Shown here piece by piece: positions 10,279 through 18,253 of a DNA stretch of 27,917 bases. Each line of letters starts with the position of its first letter. Position 1 is the stretch's first letter. Position numbers and translations under genes: made by a program. Location of the stretch: contig CAYLZN010000034.1 of the NCBI GenBank assembly GCA_964387935.1, positions 1 to 27,917 on the forward strand, in the 5' to 3' direction. The notes under the pieces are model-generated. The model was given only the letters and a program-made list of their open reading frames with translations, did no database searches and had not been told where the DNA came from. The stretch comes from CAYLZN01 sp964387935. Its GTDB lineage: Bacteria; Acidobacteriota; Vicinamibacteria; Vicinamibacterales; JAFNAJ01.

Positions 10279-10289
10279 AAGCCCCGGCG
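10267..10289 (+). terminator. Hairpin overlapping the amidohydrolase stop codon
   Basis: A perfect 10-bp stem, CGCCGGGGCT (10267-10276) with AGCCCCGGCG (10280-10289), closes on a 3-nt GAA loop. The stop codon TGA (10276-10278) lies at the stem-loop boundary. No U tract follows, so termination is not proven. The 3' arm is the beginning of the 22-bp repeat that follows. Confidence 0.5.
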
Positions 10290-10339
10290 CTCCGAACCCC
10301 GAGCCCCGGCGCTCCGAACCCCGAGCCCCGGCGCTCCGA
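10281..10339. repeat. 22-bp tandem repeat, 2.7 copies
   Basis: Two exact 22-bp copies (10281-10302, 10303-10324), beginning GCCCCGGCGCTCCGAA, and a 15-bp third copy (10325-10339) fill most of the gap between the amidohydrolase gene and the convergent small membrane-protein gene. The first copy provides the right arm of the preceding hairpin, so each copy could pair with the single GCCGGGGC left arm. Confidence 0.9.
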
Positions 10340-10362
10340 GACCAACAGGGCTCGGAAGGCCG

Positions 10363-10824
10363 TTACCGCACCTCTCTCACGCCCGTCACCTGATAGTTCG
10401 TTTCGCCGAAGCAGCTCGGGACCGGCGGGTGCAGCTCGTACCGCAGGGACACCTGCTTGCCCATCGACGCATTGATCGCGGCGGCCACCGCAGCGTCCCT
10501 CACCGTGAAGACGAACTTCTCGGGCAGCGATCCTGGCACCGTGGCGACTGCCAGCTCACCTTCCCACGTCTTGCAGACGAACCCCTGGTTGGAGAACTTC
10601 TGCACGAGGCCGGCACGCTCGCCTTCCGCGTACGAGAACCGCAGGGCCACGAACACGTACACGACGTAGGCGAGCACGACGATGGCCATCGTCCACAGCG
10701 TCCACCGCCGAATGGTCGAAAGGAATCGCGAGAAGGCGGACGGTGGTGGCGCGGAGACGGAGGCCCCGGAGGTGCTGCCCGCCGCGGTGGGGGAAGACGG
10801 CTTCGTTGGATCCGCTGGGTTCAT
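10363..10824 (-). CDS. Single-pass membrane protein of unknown function
   Basis: 153-aa protein with a Ser/Thr/Pro/Ala-rich cytoplasmic-looking N-terminus (1-38), one transmembrane helix (about 42-62, WTMAIVVLAYVVYVFVALRF) and a soluble domain with SYAEGERAGLVQKFSNQGFVCKTWEGEL, EKFVFTVRD and SCFGETNYQVTGVR. From memory, homologues of this soluble part in bacteroidetes and others are sometimes labelled 6-phosphogluconate dehydrogenase, but no dinucleotide-binding or catalytic motif of that enzyme is present, so I do not use that name. The role is unknown; the pattern suggests an envelope protein. It ends near the 22-bp repeat and is separated by 27 bp from the epimerase gene upstream, so it may be the last gene of that minus-strand group. 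Confidence 0.75.
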   Translation of the reverse strand: MNPADPTKPSSPTAAGSTSGASVSAPPPSAFSRFLSTIRRWTLWTMAIVVLAYVVYVFVALRFSYAEGERAGLVQKFSNQGFVCKTWEGELAVATVPGSLPEKFVFTVRDAAVAAAINASMGKQVSLRYELHPPVPSCFGETNYQVTGVREVR

Positions 10825-10851
10825 CCGGCTGCTCCTGCGACGCCGAGGAGT

Positions 10852-11808
10852 CTATCGCACTTCACCTGATGGTCCCCGTGCGTCAGTCGCCCGATACCAG
10901 TCCACCGTGGCGCGCAGGCCCTCGTCGATAGGGGTGAAGTCGCCGCCGAACCTGGCCGCGTACTTCGAGTGATCGACGAGATAGGGGCGATCGACCTGGA
11001 ACTGCATCTCCTCGAGCTCGCGCATCATCGGGTTGATGAGCGCGAGGCCGCGGAGCAGCCAGCGCGGCAGGGTTGACAGACGGGCCGGACGCGCCACAAG
11101 CGCAGCGATCTTGTCGACCACGGCGCGCAGCGCGATCGGCGGGGCGTTCGGCACGTGCCAGATCTGCCCGAAGGCATCGTCAGCAGTGGCAACGGTGACA
11201 AGCGCACGCACGAAGTCCGGCGCGTAGGTGAACGTGTGCGGCTGATCGGGGTCGCCCAGCACCTGTGCCGGCCTGCCGGCGAGCAGGCGTCCGACGACGC
11301 GCTCGCCGAGCTGCGACAGACGCACCCGCGGCCCGTAGAAATCGCTGGCCCGGACGATTGCGACTCGTGCGCGCCCGGCCCGGTGCGCCTCGAGCATCGT
11401 GTGGGCCATGCGGGCGCGCAGGGCGGGCTTGCGCCCTGACGTCGTCGCCGGCATGTCCTCGCGCAGCGGTGCGTGCTGCGGTCCGTAGGCGTACAGGTTG
11501 TCGGCGAAGATCAGGCGCGCGCCCGAGGCTGCTGCGGCGGCGAGCAGCCCCTCGACGATCGGCGGCCAGCCGGTCAGCCACTCGGGGTACGGCAGTCCCA
11601 TGGTCGCGAAGAGGACATCGGCGCCGCGGGCGAGACGCGTGGTGGTCTCGCGATCCGCCGCATCGCCGGAGACGAGGGCGACGCCAGGCGGCGCGTCGCC
11701 GCGTCCCGAGCGGCACACCCCGGTGACGTGAATTCCTGCGGTCGCCAGCGCCTCCATGAGCCCAGTGCCAATCGGCCCGCTGCAGCCGAAGACGACCGCC
11801 CGTTTCAC
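10852..11808 (-). CDS. NAD-dependent epimerase/dehydratase family protein (extended SDR)
   Basis: 318-aa extended short-chain dehydrogenase fold. From the GTG at 11808 the product begins MKRAVVFGCSGPIGTGLMEAL, with the Rossmann GxxGxxG (G8, G11, G14) directly at the N-terminus as expected; GAAGGG lies about 7 nt upstream. The open frame extends 54 codons further upstream, through the 3' end of the PEBP gene in another frame, and is non-coding there. Further family landmarks are LIFADNLYAYGP, VAIVRASDFYGPR and HTFTYAPDFVRALV. The GTG overlaps the TGA of the upstream PEBP gene in GTGA, a sign of translational coupling. Substrate unknown, probably a nucleotide sugar or a related hydroxy-ketone compound; the classical YxxxK pair is not obvious. 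Confidence 0.85.
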   Translation of the reverse strand: MKRAVVFGCSGPIGTGLMEALATAGIHVTGVCRSGRGDAPPGVALVSGDAADRETTTRLARGADVLFATMGLPYPEWLTGWPPIVEGLLAAAAASGARLIFADNLYAYGPQHAPLREDMPATTSGRKPALRARMAHTMLEAHRAGRARVAIVRASDFYGPRVRLSQLGERVVGRLLAGRPAQVLGDPDQPHTFTYAPDFVRALVTVATADDAFGQIWHVPNAPPIALRAVVDKIAALVARPARLSTLPRWLLRGLALINPMMRELEEMQFQVDRPYLVDHSKYAARFGGDFTPIDEGLRATVDWYRATDARGPSGEVR

Positions 11809-12278
11809 TTGCGGCCCTTCTCGTAGGTGCCCATGAGGTCTACCTGCTGCAGGACGTGTCCCTGCATCGCCCGTTCCACGTCGGCCTTTCGAGGGTGACC
11901 CAGGTTGGGCAGGACGGTGTCGAGGGCGAACAGCTTGAAGTAGTAGCGATGTCGACCAATCGGCGGGCACGGTCCGCCGTAGCCGGTTCGGCCCCAGTCG
12001 TTCAGGCCTTCGCCAGTGCCTGCGGGCAACTGGCTCGAGGTCACGCCCCGTGGGAGCCCCTGGCTCTCGGGCGGCAGGTTGTAGAGGACCCAGTGCACCC
12101 AGACCATCTTCGGGGCGCGCGGATCCGGCGCGTCCGGGTCATCGACGATCAGGACGAGGCTCTTCGTGCCGGGTGGCGCGCCCTGCCAGGCGAGCGCTGG
12201 CGAGACGTCGCGTCCTTCGCAGGTGTACTCCGCGGGGATCGACGACTGGTTCGAGAACGCCGGTGAGCTGATGACCAT
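11805..12278 (-). CDS. YbhB/YbcL-type PEBP (Raf kinase inhibitor-like) protein
   Basis: 157-aa phosphatidylethanolamine-binding-protein family member, no signal peptide. The anion-pocket motifs are intact: DDPDAPDP (46-53), VHWVLYNLP (61-69) and GYGGPCPPIGRHRYYFKLFALD (from about 98). Length matches bacterial YbhB/YbcL (about 155-185). GGAGG lies about 9 nt before the ATG at 12278. The bacterial role of the family is unknown. The downstream epimerase overlaps its stop by 4 nt, so the two products are probably made together. Confidence 0.93.
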   Translation of the reverse strand: MVISSPAFSNQSSIPAEYTCEGRDVSPALAWQGAPPGTKSLVLIVDDPDAPDPRAPKMVWVHWVLYNLPPESQGLPRGVTSSQLPAGTGEGLNDWGRTGYGGPCPPIGRHRYYFKLFALDTVLPNLGHPRKADVERAMQGHVLQQVDLMGTYEKGRK

Positions 12279-12320
12279 GGCTGCGTCCCTCCTACCGTGA
12301 CGCCTCCTTCTGCGCGTCCG

Positions 12321-12710
12321 TCAGGACGCGGCCGTCACATCGGTGTGCCGGAAGTCGCTGCCCACGAAGAGCAGGGAATCACCAGCGGCGGCGGCCGTGG
12401 CGTACGCCAGGCAGTCGCCGAAGTTCAGCGCGGCCTTGTGACGACCCCGGCCGTACCGGCCGAATGCATCCGCCGCAAGGCGCCATTCGGTCTCGCCAAA
12501 GGACGCGACGGTGACGCCGAGTTCGTGGATCAGGTCGTGGACGGCGCGATCTCCGGCACGACCCCGGCGTCCGGCGTAGACCAGGCTCGTTTCCACCAGC
12601 GTGGGTGCGCCCACGCGGACGGTGTCTGCCTCGAGGATGCGATCCACCAGATCGAGATGCCCCGGCTCCGAGAAGAGGACGGCGATCAGCGCGGACGTAT
12701 CGAGGGTCAT
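12321..12710 (-). CDS. vapC: VapC-type PIN-domain ribonuclease toxin
   Basis: 129-aa PIN-domain endoribonuclease. The acidic metal-binding set is present: D4 (MTLDTSALIAV), E40 (TLVETS), D99 (LNFGDCLAYA) and D119 (GSDF). Length is typical for VapC. The ATG overlaps the antitoxin stop by 4 nt (12707-12710), the usual coupled toxin-antitoxin arrangement with antitoxin first. Expected to cleave a specific RNA (often tRNA) when released from the antitoxin; the target is unknown. Confidence 0.94.
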   Translation of the reverse strand: MTLDTSALIAVLFSEPGHLDLVDRILEADTVRVGAPTLVETSLVYAGRRGRAGDRAVHDLIHELGVTVASFGETEWRLAADAFGRYGRGRHKAALNFGDCLAYATAAAAGDSLLFVGSDFRHTDVTAAS

Positions 12711-12976
12711 ACGCCCTCCGGTCCGTATCCGAGGATCGCGTCCTCCTCCTGGCGTGTGAGGCGTCGGCCCAGCTGGTGCTTGGGGATCGACGGCCAGATC
12801 TTCGTCTCGAGCGTGCGGAGCACCCGCTCGCGGCGAGTGGAGCCGGACGGGCCCTTCAGGCGGCGCCGTCGCTCCTCGAGCGCGCGCCGGATGGCTTCGG
12901 TCTTGGATTCCCCGGTCAGCCGCGCCACCTCCGCGGCGAGGCGTTCGACTTCCGCGTTCTTGACGTTGAGGGCCAT
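12707..12976 (-). CDS. vapB: VapB-type (Rv0623-like) antitoxin
   Basis: 89-aa antitoxin. The N-terminal part, MALNVKNAEVERLAAEVARLTGESKTEAIRRALEERRRR, is the ribbon-helix-helix/Rv0623-like DNA-binding domain; the C-terminal half (RLTRQEEDAILGYGPEGV) would wrap the toxin. The ATG at 12976 gives the conserved MALNV start; a GTG at 12997 would place seven extra residues inside the operator and is rejected. The palindromic operator ends 3 bp upstream of the start codon, so there is little room for a leader or classical ribosome site. Confidence 0.93.
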   Translation of the reverse strand: MALNVKNAEVERLAAEVARLTGESKTEAIRRALEERRRRLKGPSGSTRRERVLRTLETKIWPSIPKHQLGRRLTRQEEDAILGYGPEGV

Positions 12977-12979
12977 CGC

Positions 12980-13016
12980 TACACCATGGTGTAACACAGA
13001 TGGTGTAATGGTGTAA
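12980..13016 (-). promoter_or_regulatory. vapBC operator (TGGTGTAA half-sites)
   Basis: A perfect 14-bp palindrome TACACCATGGTGTA (12980-12993) sits 3 bp upstream of vapB, followed (moving away from the gene) by two adjacent direct copies TGGTGTAA at 13001-13008 and 13009-13016; the right arm of the palindrome plus the next base is also TGGTGTAA (12987-12994). This is a typical VapB autoregulatory site. The repeats reach to within 8 bp of the end of the upstream gene (13024), so the promoter must lie among or beyond them. Confidence 0.8.
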
Positions 13017-13023
13017 ACCTGAA

Positions 13024-15789
13024 CTACTTCAACGCTTCCAGGTACCTCGTCACCAGCGCGCGCTGCGGACCGCGGTAGGCCGCGGCGTATCGATCCAGGC
13101 GCGCCCGGCCCGCCGCGTCGAGCGGCTGCCCACTGTTCGACGGGTGCAGGGCGACCACGGCAGCGAGCAGGGCCTCCTGGTCCGACGGGTGTCGCACGAG
13201 GTAGCCGTCCAGCACGGGGCCAGCCTCACGGTGCCGTCCGGCCATCACGAGCGCCAGCCCGAGCCGACGCGCCACCTCGTCGTCGTCCGGCCAGCGGGCG
13301 AGCGCGCCCTGCAGCACCTCGATGACCGCGGTCGGCTGCCCGGCGCGAAAGCGGGCATCGGCGAGCCACACGTACGCGATCGGCGGTCGCACGGCCGTGC
13401 CGAGGGCCTGCTGCCACACGCCGGCTGCATCACGATCGCGTCCGCTGGCGGCGTAGCAGGTCCCGAGGTAGAACGCCGCCGGGTAGAAATCGCGGCGAGG
13501 ACCGGCCGCGATGTTGAACTGCGCGGCGGCCTTGTCCAGCTGTCCTTGCCGCAACAGGTCCAGGCCCTGGAGCAGCGAGGCGGCCTGCTGGTGGCCGGCC
13601 TCGAACGCCGCCAGCGCTGCCGCGCGATACTCGCCGGCCCGCGCGCTCGCCACGATCGGGGCGAGCGCGGGCGTGGACCGCTCGAGACCCTCGAGCATCG
13701 CGCCGAGCACCGCCGGTTGCAGCGCCTGCTTCGCGTCGAGCGCCGGCGGCGCGGTGAACAGGGACGTCGGCAAGGTCACGGGCACGGCCGCATCACCGTC
13801 GCCCGCCGCGCGGACCACGATCACGAACGGGCGCGACAACTGTCCCGCGGGCTTGCCGTCCCGCACGATCGTCGCGCGGGCGAGGTAGCGGCCAGGCGGC
13901 AGCGCCTGCACGGGTACGATCGCGGCCGCAATCCGCATCCCGGGGTGCGCACTCGCCACCAGTTCCGCTTTCGTGGACGCGATCGCGATGCCGCTCTCAT
14001 CGCCTGCGACGTCGATGGTCACGGCGGTCTGGTCGAACGTCGCCGGTGAGGCCGCGTGGAGGTTGACGAACGCCGCCAGGCGACCGTCGTGCACGCGCGG
14101 CTCGACGGCCGGCACGAGCCGATCGCTGGTCCGGTCCGACGCGTTGCCCACCACGAGGTCACCGGCGGAGAATTCCTGCCCGATCATCTGCCACGCCGCC
14201 AGCGGCCGCAGCACGGTGCCGCGACGGCCTTCTGCATCCACGGCCCCGAACCGGAGCGTGTAGCTGCCGGGGTCGAGCGCGATCGCGGCCATGTAGGTCA
14301 GCGGCGCGTCGGGCCGGCCGTCGGCCGGGGTGAGCCGCTTCCGCTCCATGCTGCTGGCGACGACCTTGTTGTCCCGGTCCACCACCGCGAATCCCACGGT
14401 GAACTCGGCGGCCGGCGCCCCGGGCTGCCCGACGTCGGCCGCAATGACCACGCTGACGCGTCCCCCGCCTGGATCCTGATTGGCGTACGACGTCACCCGC
14501 ACCGGCAGTTCGGGGACCGCCATGGGCGATCGGAGAGCGGTGGCGAGCAGGGTCTCTGCCGTGCGCGCGCCGTCGGGCACCTCGGGCATGACGAAGGCCC
14601 GTCGCGAGCGCAGCGTCGTCCCGCGGCGACGCACCTCGACCTCGATCCGGTGCCGCTTGCCGTCGCGGTCGGACGGCACCTGTTCGACGCCGAGCAGGTA
14701 GTACCCGGACATCTCCGTGAGCAGGCGCTCGAACACCGCGTCGCCCGTACCGACGATGCGAAAGAGCGACCCCCGGCTCAGGCCGGCGAGCTGCTCCAGG
14801 CCCTCCTCCCTCGTCCGTCGGTCGTCGTCGATCGTGGGGGACAGCAGGCTCTCGGAGACGTCGAACCGGGGAGTGTCCATCATGAGCACGCTGATCGACA
14901 CGCGCGCCAGTCCCGCCTGCGTGGCGATGTCGTCGAGGCGGCCGGGATCCTCGACGCTGAGCCCCTCGGACATCAGGATCATCGACTTCTGCCCATCGAG
15001 GATGGCCACCTGGCGGATCAGGTCGCGCAGGCTGTGCAGGAACCCGTCCGTGCGCTCGCGCTGCGACTGCACCATGTCGAACGCCTGGTTCTCGATCTCG
15101 CGTTCGCAGCGCTCGATGACGATCGCCGACGCCCCGTCCGGGGCGCACTCGCGGAACACCACCTCGCGCAACCGGTTCAGGTCGCCCCGGACCACGATGG
15201 CGTTGGCCTCGGCCATGCCGATGTTGAACTTGCCCTCGTACTTCGACCAGGTCCCGGCCACCGTGCCCATCGCCTCGCGGATGCGGGCGTGGTCGTCGGT
15301 GAAGTCCACGGCGGCCCCGGGCTCGGGAAGCGCGAGGAACGCCACACGATCCAGCGGGCTGAGACGATCGAGGAAGCGGCCGGCGGTGGCCAGGATGGGC
15401 CGGGCCGCCCCGAGGCGGATGTTGCCCTGATCGACGACGAGCAGGATCTGGCGGCCGGCCGGTGGACCCACGTTGGTCGTGACCTGCGGATCACTGGGCT
15501 CGGCCGCCATGCGCCTGGCCTCGTCGACGTCGATGCGGATGTACTCGGCCGAGACGACTCGTCGCGGCTGGCCGTCGATCTTCACCGTGAACTCTGGCGC
15601 GCGGAGGTCGGAGACCGGGCGACCCCGATCGTCGAGGACGGTGACATCGACTGCGAGGACCTCCACGCCCGTGCGGAACGTGGGCCCTTGGGGGGGCGCT
15701 GGCGTGGGCGCGGCCGGTGGCGGCGTCTGCGCCGTCACGACGGCTGCCGCCAGGTATCCCGCGACAAGAACCTCGAGGGCTCGATGCAT
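13024..15789 (-). CDS. Exported VWA-domain protein with C-terminal TPR repeats (acidobacterial VWFA-related type)
   Basis: 921-aa protein. A signal peptide (LEVLVAGYLAAAVVTAQT) and a Pro-rich linker lead to a beta-sandwich start (TFRTGVEVLAVDVTVLDDRGRPVSDLRAPEFTVKIDG) and then a von Willebrand A domain from about residue 114. Its MIDAS strand reads ILLVVDQGNIR (D120), so the usual DxSxS is degenerate. Residues about 410-690 are beta-rich segments without a family I can name, and about 730-921 form TPR-like helices (LLRQGQLDKAAAQFNIA, AFYLGTCYAASGRDRDAAGVWQQAL, RRLGLALVMAGRHREAGPVL). Likely an envelope protein-interaction scaffold. It is divergent from the broken kinase gene and ends 48 bp before vapB. 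Confidence 0.87.
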   Translation of the reverse strand: MHRALEVLVAGYLAAAVVTAQTPPPAAPTPAPPQGPTFRTGVEVLAVDVTVLDDRGRPVSDLRAPEFTVKIDGQPRRVVSAEYIRIDVDEARRMAAEPSDPQVTTNVGPPAGRQILLVVDQGNIRLGAARPILATAGRFLDRLSPLDRVAFLALPEPGAAVDFTDDHARIREAMGTVAGTWSKYEGKFNIGMAEANAIVVRGDLNRLREVVFRECAPDGASAIVIERCEREIENQAFDMVQSQRERTDGFLHSLRDLIRQVAILDGQKSMILMSEGLSVEDPGRLDDIATQAGLARVSISVLMMDTPRFDVSESLLSPTIDDDRRTREEGLEQLAGLSRGSLFRIVGTGDAVFERLLTEMSGYYLLGVEQVPSDRDGKRHRIEVEVRRRGTTLRSRRAFVMPEVPDGARTAETLLATALRSPMAVPELPVRVTSYANQDPGGGRVSVVIAADVGQPGAPAAEFTVGFAVVDRDNKVVASSMERKRLTPADGRPDAPLTYMAAIALDPGSYTLRFGAVDAEGRRGTVLRPLAAWQMIGQEFSAGDLVVGNASDRTSDRLVPAVEPRVHDGRLAAFVNLHAASPATFDQTAVTIDVAGDESGIAIASTKAELVASAHPGMRIAAAIVPVQALPPGRYLARATIVRDGKPAGQLSRPFVIVVRAAGDGDAAVPVTLPTSLFTAPPALDAKQALQPAVLGAMLEGLERSTPALAPIVASARAGEYRAAALAAFEAGHQQAASLLQGLDLLRQGQLDKAAAQFNIAAGPRRDFYPAAFYLGTCYAASGRDRDAAGVWQQALGTAVRPPIAYVWLADARFRAGQPTAVIEVLQGALARWPDDDEVARRLGLALVMAGRHREAGPVLDGYLVRHPSDQEALLAAVVALHPSNSGQPLDAAGRARLDRYAAAYRGPQRALVTRYLEALK

Positions 15790-15946
15790 ACGCGTGTTCC
15801 CTTGCCCTTCAGACTGGCCGAGAGTTACGAAGATAGCCGAAATCGGCGACGAGGCGGATCCGGAGGCACAGAGAGGCGCCAGCGCCGCCTGTTGGTGCTA
15901 GCATCGATCTCGACGGCACGCATTCCGGCCCCCTGGGGTGACGGCG

Positions 15947-16572
15947 ATGGTGGGCACGACCCTGCAGCACTACAAGATAGTGCGGGCCCTGGGGCATGGG
16001 GGCAGGGTGAGGTGTACGCCGCCGAAGACCTGCATCTTCATCGGCTGGTGGCCCTGAAGATTCTGCCGCCAGAAACGGCGCTCGACCCTGAGCGCCTGCA
16101 CCGGTTCCAGCGGGAAGCCCAGGCCGTCGCCGCACTGAACCACCCGCACATCGTCACGATCTACGGGGTCGAGCAGGCCGGTGGTGTCCACTTCCTGACG
16201 ATGGAGCTGGTGGAGGGACAGACGCTGGAGCAGGAGATCCAGTCCGGAGGCCTGCCGTTTGCGCGCGTGCTCGAGATCGCGGTGCCGCTGGTCGACGCCG
16301 TGCGTGCGGCGCACGAACACGGGATCGTGCATCGGGACTTGAAGCCCGCCAACGTCAGGTTGGGGGCCGAGGGGCGGCTGAAGGTACTGGATTTCGGCCT
16401 GGCGAAGCAGACACGGCCGGCGCCGACGGGCGCGGAGTCCGAGACGGTGACCGGCGTGGCGGTCACCGCGGAGCACAAGATCCTCGGGACGGCGGCGTAC
16501 ATGTCGCCGGAGCAGGCGGAAGGCCGGCCGGTGGATCACCGGGGCCGGTGCAGGCGAGCTACAGCCAGGTGA
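15947..16572 (+). pseudogene. Broken Ser/Thr protein kinase: N-terminal kinase lobe with frameshift, truncated
   Basis: Eukaryotic-type (PknB-like) kinase fragment. The start at 15947 reads MVGTTLQHYKIVRALGHGG, then the frame is lost at about 16004: GGC AGG GTG AGG. Adding one T after 16004 gives GGC ATG GGT GAG GTG, that is GMGEVYAAED, the canonical glycine-rich loop, and the frame then continues as HLHRLVALKILP (catalytic Lys), FQREAQ (helix C Glu), GIVHRDLKPANV, KVLDFGLAK and GTAAYMSPEQAEGRPVDHR. After DHR (about 16542) homologues continue with SDIFSLGVVLYE; here the sequence jumps into propeller sequence in another frame. The remaining C-lobe and the transmembrane helix are missing. Either a true pseudogene or an assembly error; the clean single-base loss in a G-rich run is compatible with either. 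Confidence 0.85.
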
Positions 16573-18200
16573 CGTCGGCGTCGGGGGTGGAGCAGTATCC
16601 GAGCCTGTCACCGGACGGCCAGTGGGTGGTCTATTCAGGGCTGGAGGTCGGGCATCGACGGATCTTCCTGCAGAGCGTGAGCGGGCAGAACCCGTTTGCG
16701 ATCACGAAGGACCCGGCGGCCGACGATGACCAGCCGGCGTTTTCGCCGGCCGGGGAGCGGATCGCGTTTCGCTCGAGTCGCGATGGCGGAGGGCTGTTCG
16801 TGATGGGGCGGACGGGAGAGGCGGTGCGGCGGCTGACGCGCGCCGGGTTCAACCCGAGCTGGGCCCCGGACGGCACGAAGATCGTCTATGCCACCGAGAA
16901 CGTCCAGCTCACGCCCATGAACTGGGAAGGCACGAGCCACCTGTGGATCGTGGACCTGAACACCGAAGCCACACAGAAGCTGAGCGACGTTGACGGTGTG
17001 CAGCCCAGCTGGTCTCCGCACGGCCAGCGAATCGCCTACGCCGGGCGGTTCACGCAAAACCGGCAGATGCACATCTACACGATGCAGGCCGGTGGGGGCA
17101 CGCCTGAACCGCTGACGAGCGGGTCGTCCACGGACTGGAGCCCGGTGTGGGCCCCGGACGGGAAGTCCCTGTATTTCGCCAGCGATCGCGGCGGCAGCAT
17201 GAACCTGTGGCGCGTGCCCGTCGAGGAGGCCACCGGAACACCAAGGGGCGAGCCGGAGGCCATCACGACGCCCGCGCCGTTCCTGGCGCATCCGAGCCTC
17301 TCCGGCGACGGGACGCGCATTGCGTACAGCGCGGTGCTGGAGACCCAGAACATTCAGCGGCTGCCGTTCGATCCGGTCGCCGCGCAGGTGACCGGCGAGC
17401 CCGAGTGGCTCACCACCGGCTCGCGTCGCTGGTCGTCGCCGGATGCTTCGCAGGACGGGCGGTGGCTCGCCTTCCAGTCGCGGGTGCGACCCGAAGGGCA
17501 CCTGTACATCATGCGAACCGACCGCACAGGCCTGACGCAACTGCCGAGCGATGACAAGATCGATCGCGTGCCGCGATGGTCACCACGTGGCGACTGGATC
17601 GCGTTCTTCTCCAACCGCGGCGGCGGCGAACACCTCCAGCTCTGGAAGATCCGCCCAGATGGCAGCGGGCGCCAGCAGCTCACGCAGTCCGAGAGTGTGG
17701 GGATCACGACCTGGTCTCCGGACGGATCGCGGATCGCGGTCTCGACCGTTGCGGGCGCGAAGACGTACGTGTTCGACCCAGACCGGCCCTGGCAAGACCA
17801 GACACCCCTGGTCCTGCCCGCGCCGGCCGCCTCGGAGCGCGCGCTGGTTGCGACCTCGTGGTCGCCCGATGGAGAACGGCTCGCCTGCCAGACGGGCTTC
17901 AACGAGGGCGGATCGAATCCCCACCTCGGCATCGTGGCGTACTCGTTCAAGACGAGTCGGTACGAGCGCCTCACCGACTTCGGCGAGTGGCCCGTGTGGC
18001 TCCCGGACAGCCGGCGCATTCTTTTCGTGGCACGGGGCAAGGGGTTTCATGTGCTCGACAGCCAGACCAGGGCCGTGAAGCAGATCTTCGCGGTCGAGAG
18101 CGACACCATCGGCCCGCCGCGGCTGCCCGCCGACGGGCGCGCCATCTACTTCACCCGACGCGTGACGGAGGCCGACATCAACCTCGTCACGCTGCGGTGA
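16548..18200 (+). CDS. Detached TolB/PD40 beta-propeller sensor half of the kinase
   Basis: The frame, open from a GTG at 16548, encodes about 550 aa made of PD40-type repeats, each carrying a variant of P-x-(W/F)-S-P-D-G-x-x-I-A-(Y/F): about eleven can be counted, from EQYPSLSPDGQWVVYSG to EWPVWLPDSRRILFVARG. This is the extracytoplasmic propeller of kinases in which an N-terminal kinase, a transmembrane helix and this domain form one chain of about 850-900 aa. Here it lacks a signal peptide, a membrane helix and a ribosome site, and it overlaps the end of the kinase fragment, so it is most likely the 3' part of the broken gene rather than an independent one. The C-terminal VTEADINLVTLR is complete. 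Confidence 0.8.
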   Translation: MQASYSQVTSASGVEQYPSLSPDGQWVVYSGLEVGHRRIFLQSVSGQNPFAITKDPAADDDQPAFSPAGERIAFRSSRDGGGLFVMGRTGEAVRRLTRAGFNPSWAPDGTKIVYATENVQLTPMNWEGTSHLWIVDLNTEATQKLSDVDGVQPSWSPHGQRIAYAGRFTQNRQMHIYTMQAGGGTPEPLTSGSSTDWSPVWAPDGKSLYFASDRGGSMNLWRVPVEEATGTPRGEPEAITTPAPFLAHPSLSGDGTRIAYSAVLETQNIQRLPFDPVAAQVTGEPEWLTTGSRRWSSPDASQDGRWLAFQSRVRPEGHLYIMRTDRTGLTQLPSDDKIDRVPRWSPRGDWIAFFSNRGGGEHLQLWKIRPDGSGRQQLTQSESVGITTWSPDGSRIAVSTVAGAKTYVFDPDRPWQDQTPLVLPAPAASERALVATSWSPDGERLACQTGFNEGGSNPHLGIVAYSFKTSRYERLTDFGEWPVWLPDSRRILFVARGKGFHVLDSQTRAVKQIFAVESDTIGPPRLPADGRAIYFTRRVTEADINLVTLR

Positions 18201-18203
18201 TGT

Positions 18204-18238
18204 CGGTCATCGGTTCTCGGTCATCGGTGCTCGGTCAT
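18204..18238. repeat. Heptamer array CGGTNNT, five units
   Basis: Five exactly contiguous 7-bp units: CGGTCAT, CGGTTCT, CGGTCAT, CGGTGCT, CGGTCAT. Every second unit is identical, so the array also has a 14-bp period. It fills almost the whole gap between the propeller stop codon (18200) and the ribosome site of the next gene (AGGAGGG at 18240). Confidence 0.9.
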
Positions 18239-18253
18239 CAGGAGGGTTGCGCG

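Noticed and set aside
14056..15940. Long plus-strand frame leading into the kinase fragment
   Set aside because: Antisense shadow of the VWA/TPR gene; only the last part, after about 16003, is genuine kinase sequence. The real kinase start is at 15947 in another frame.
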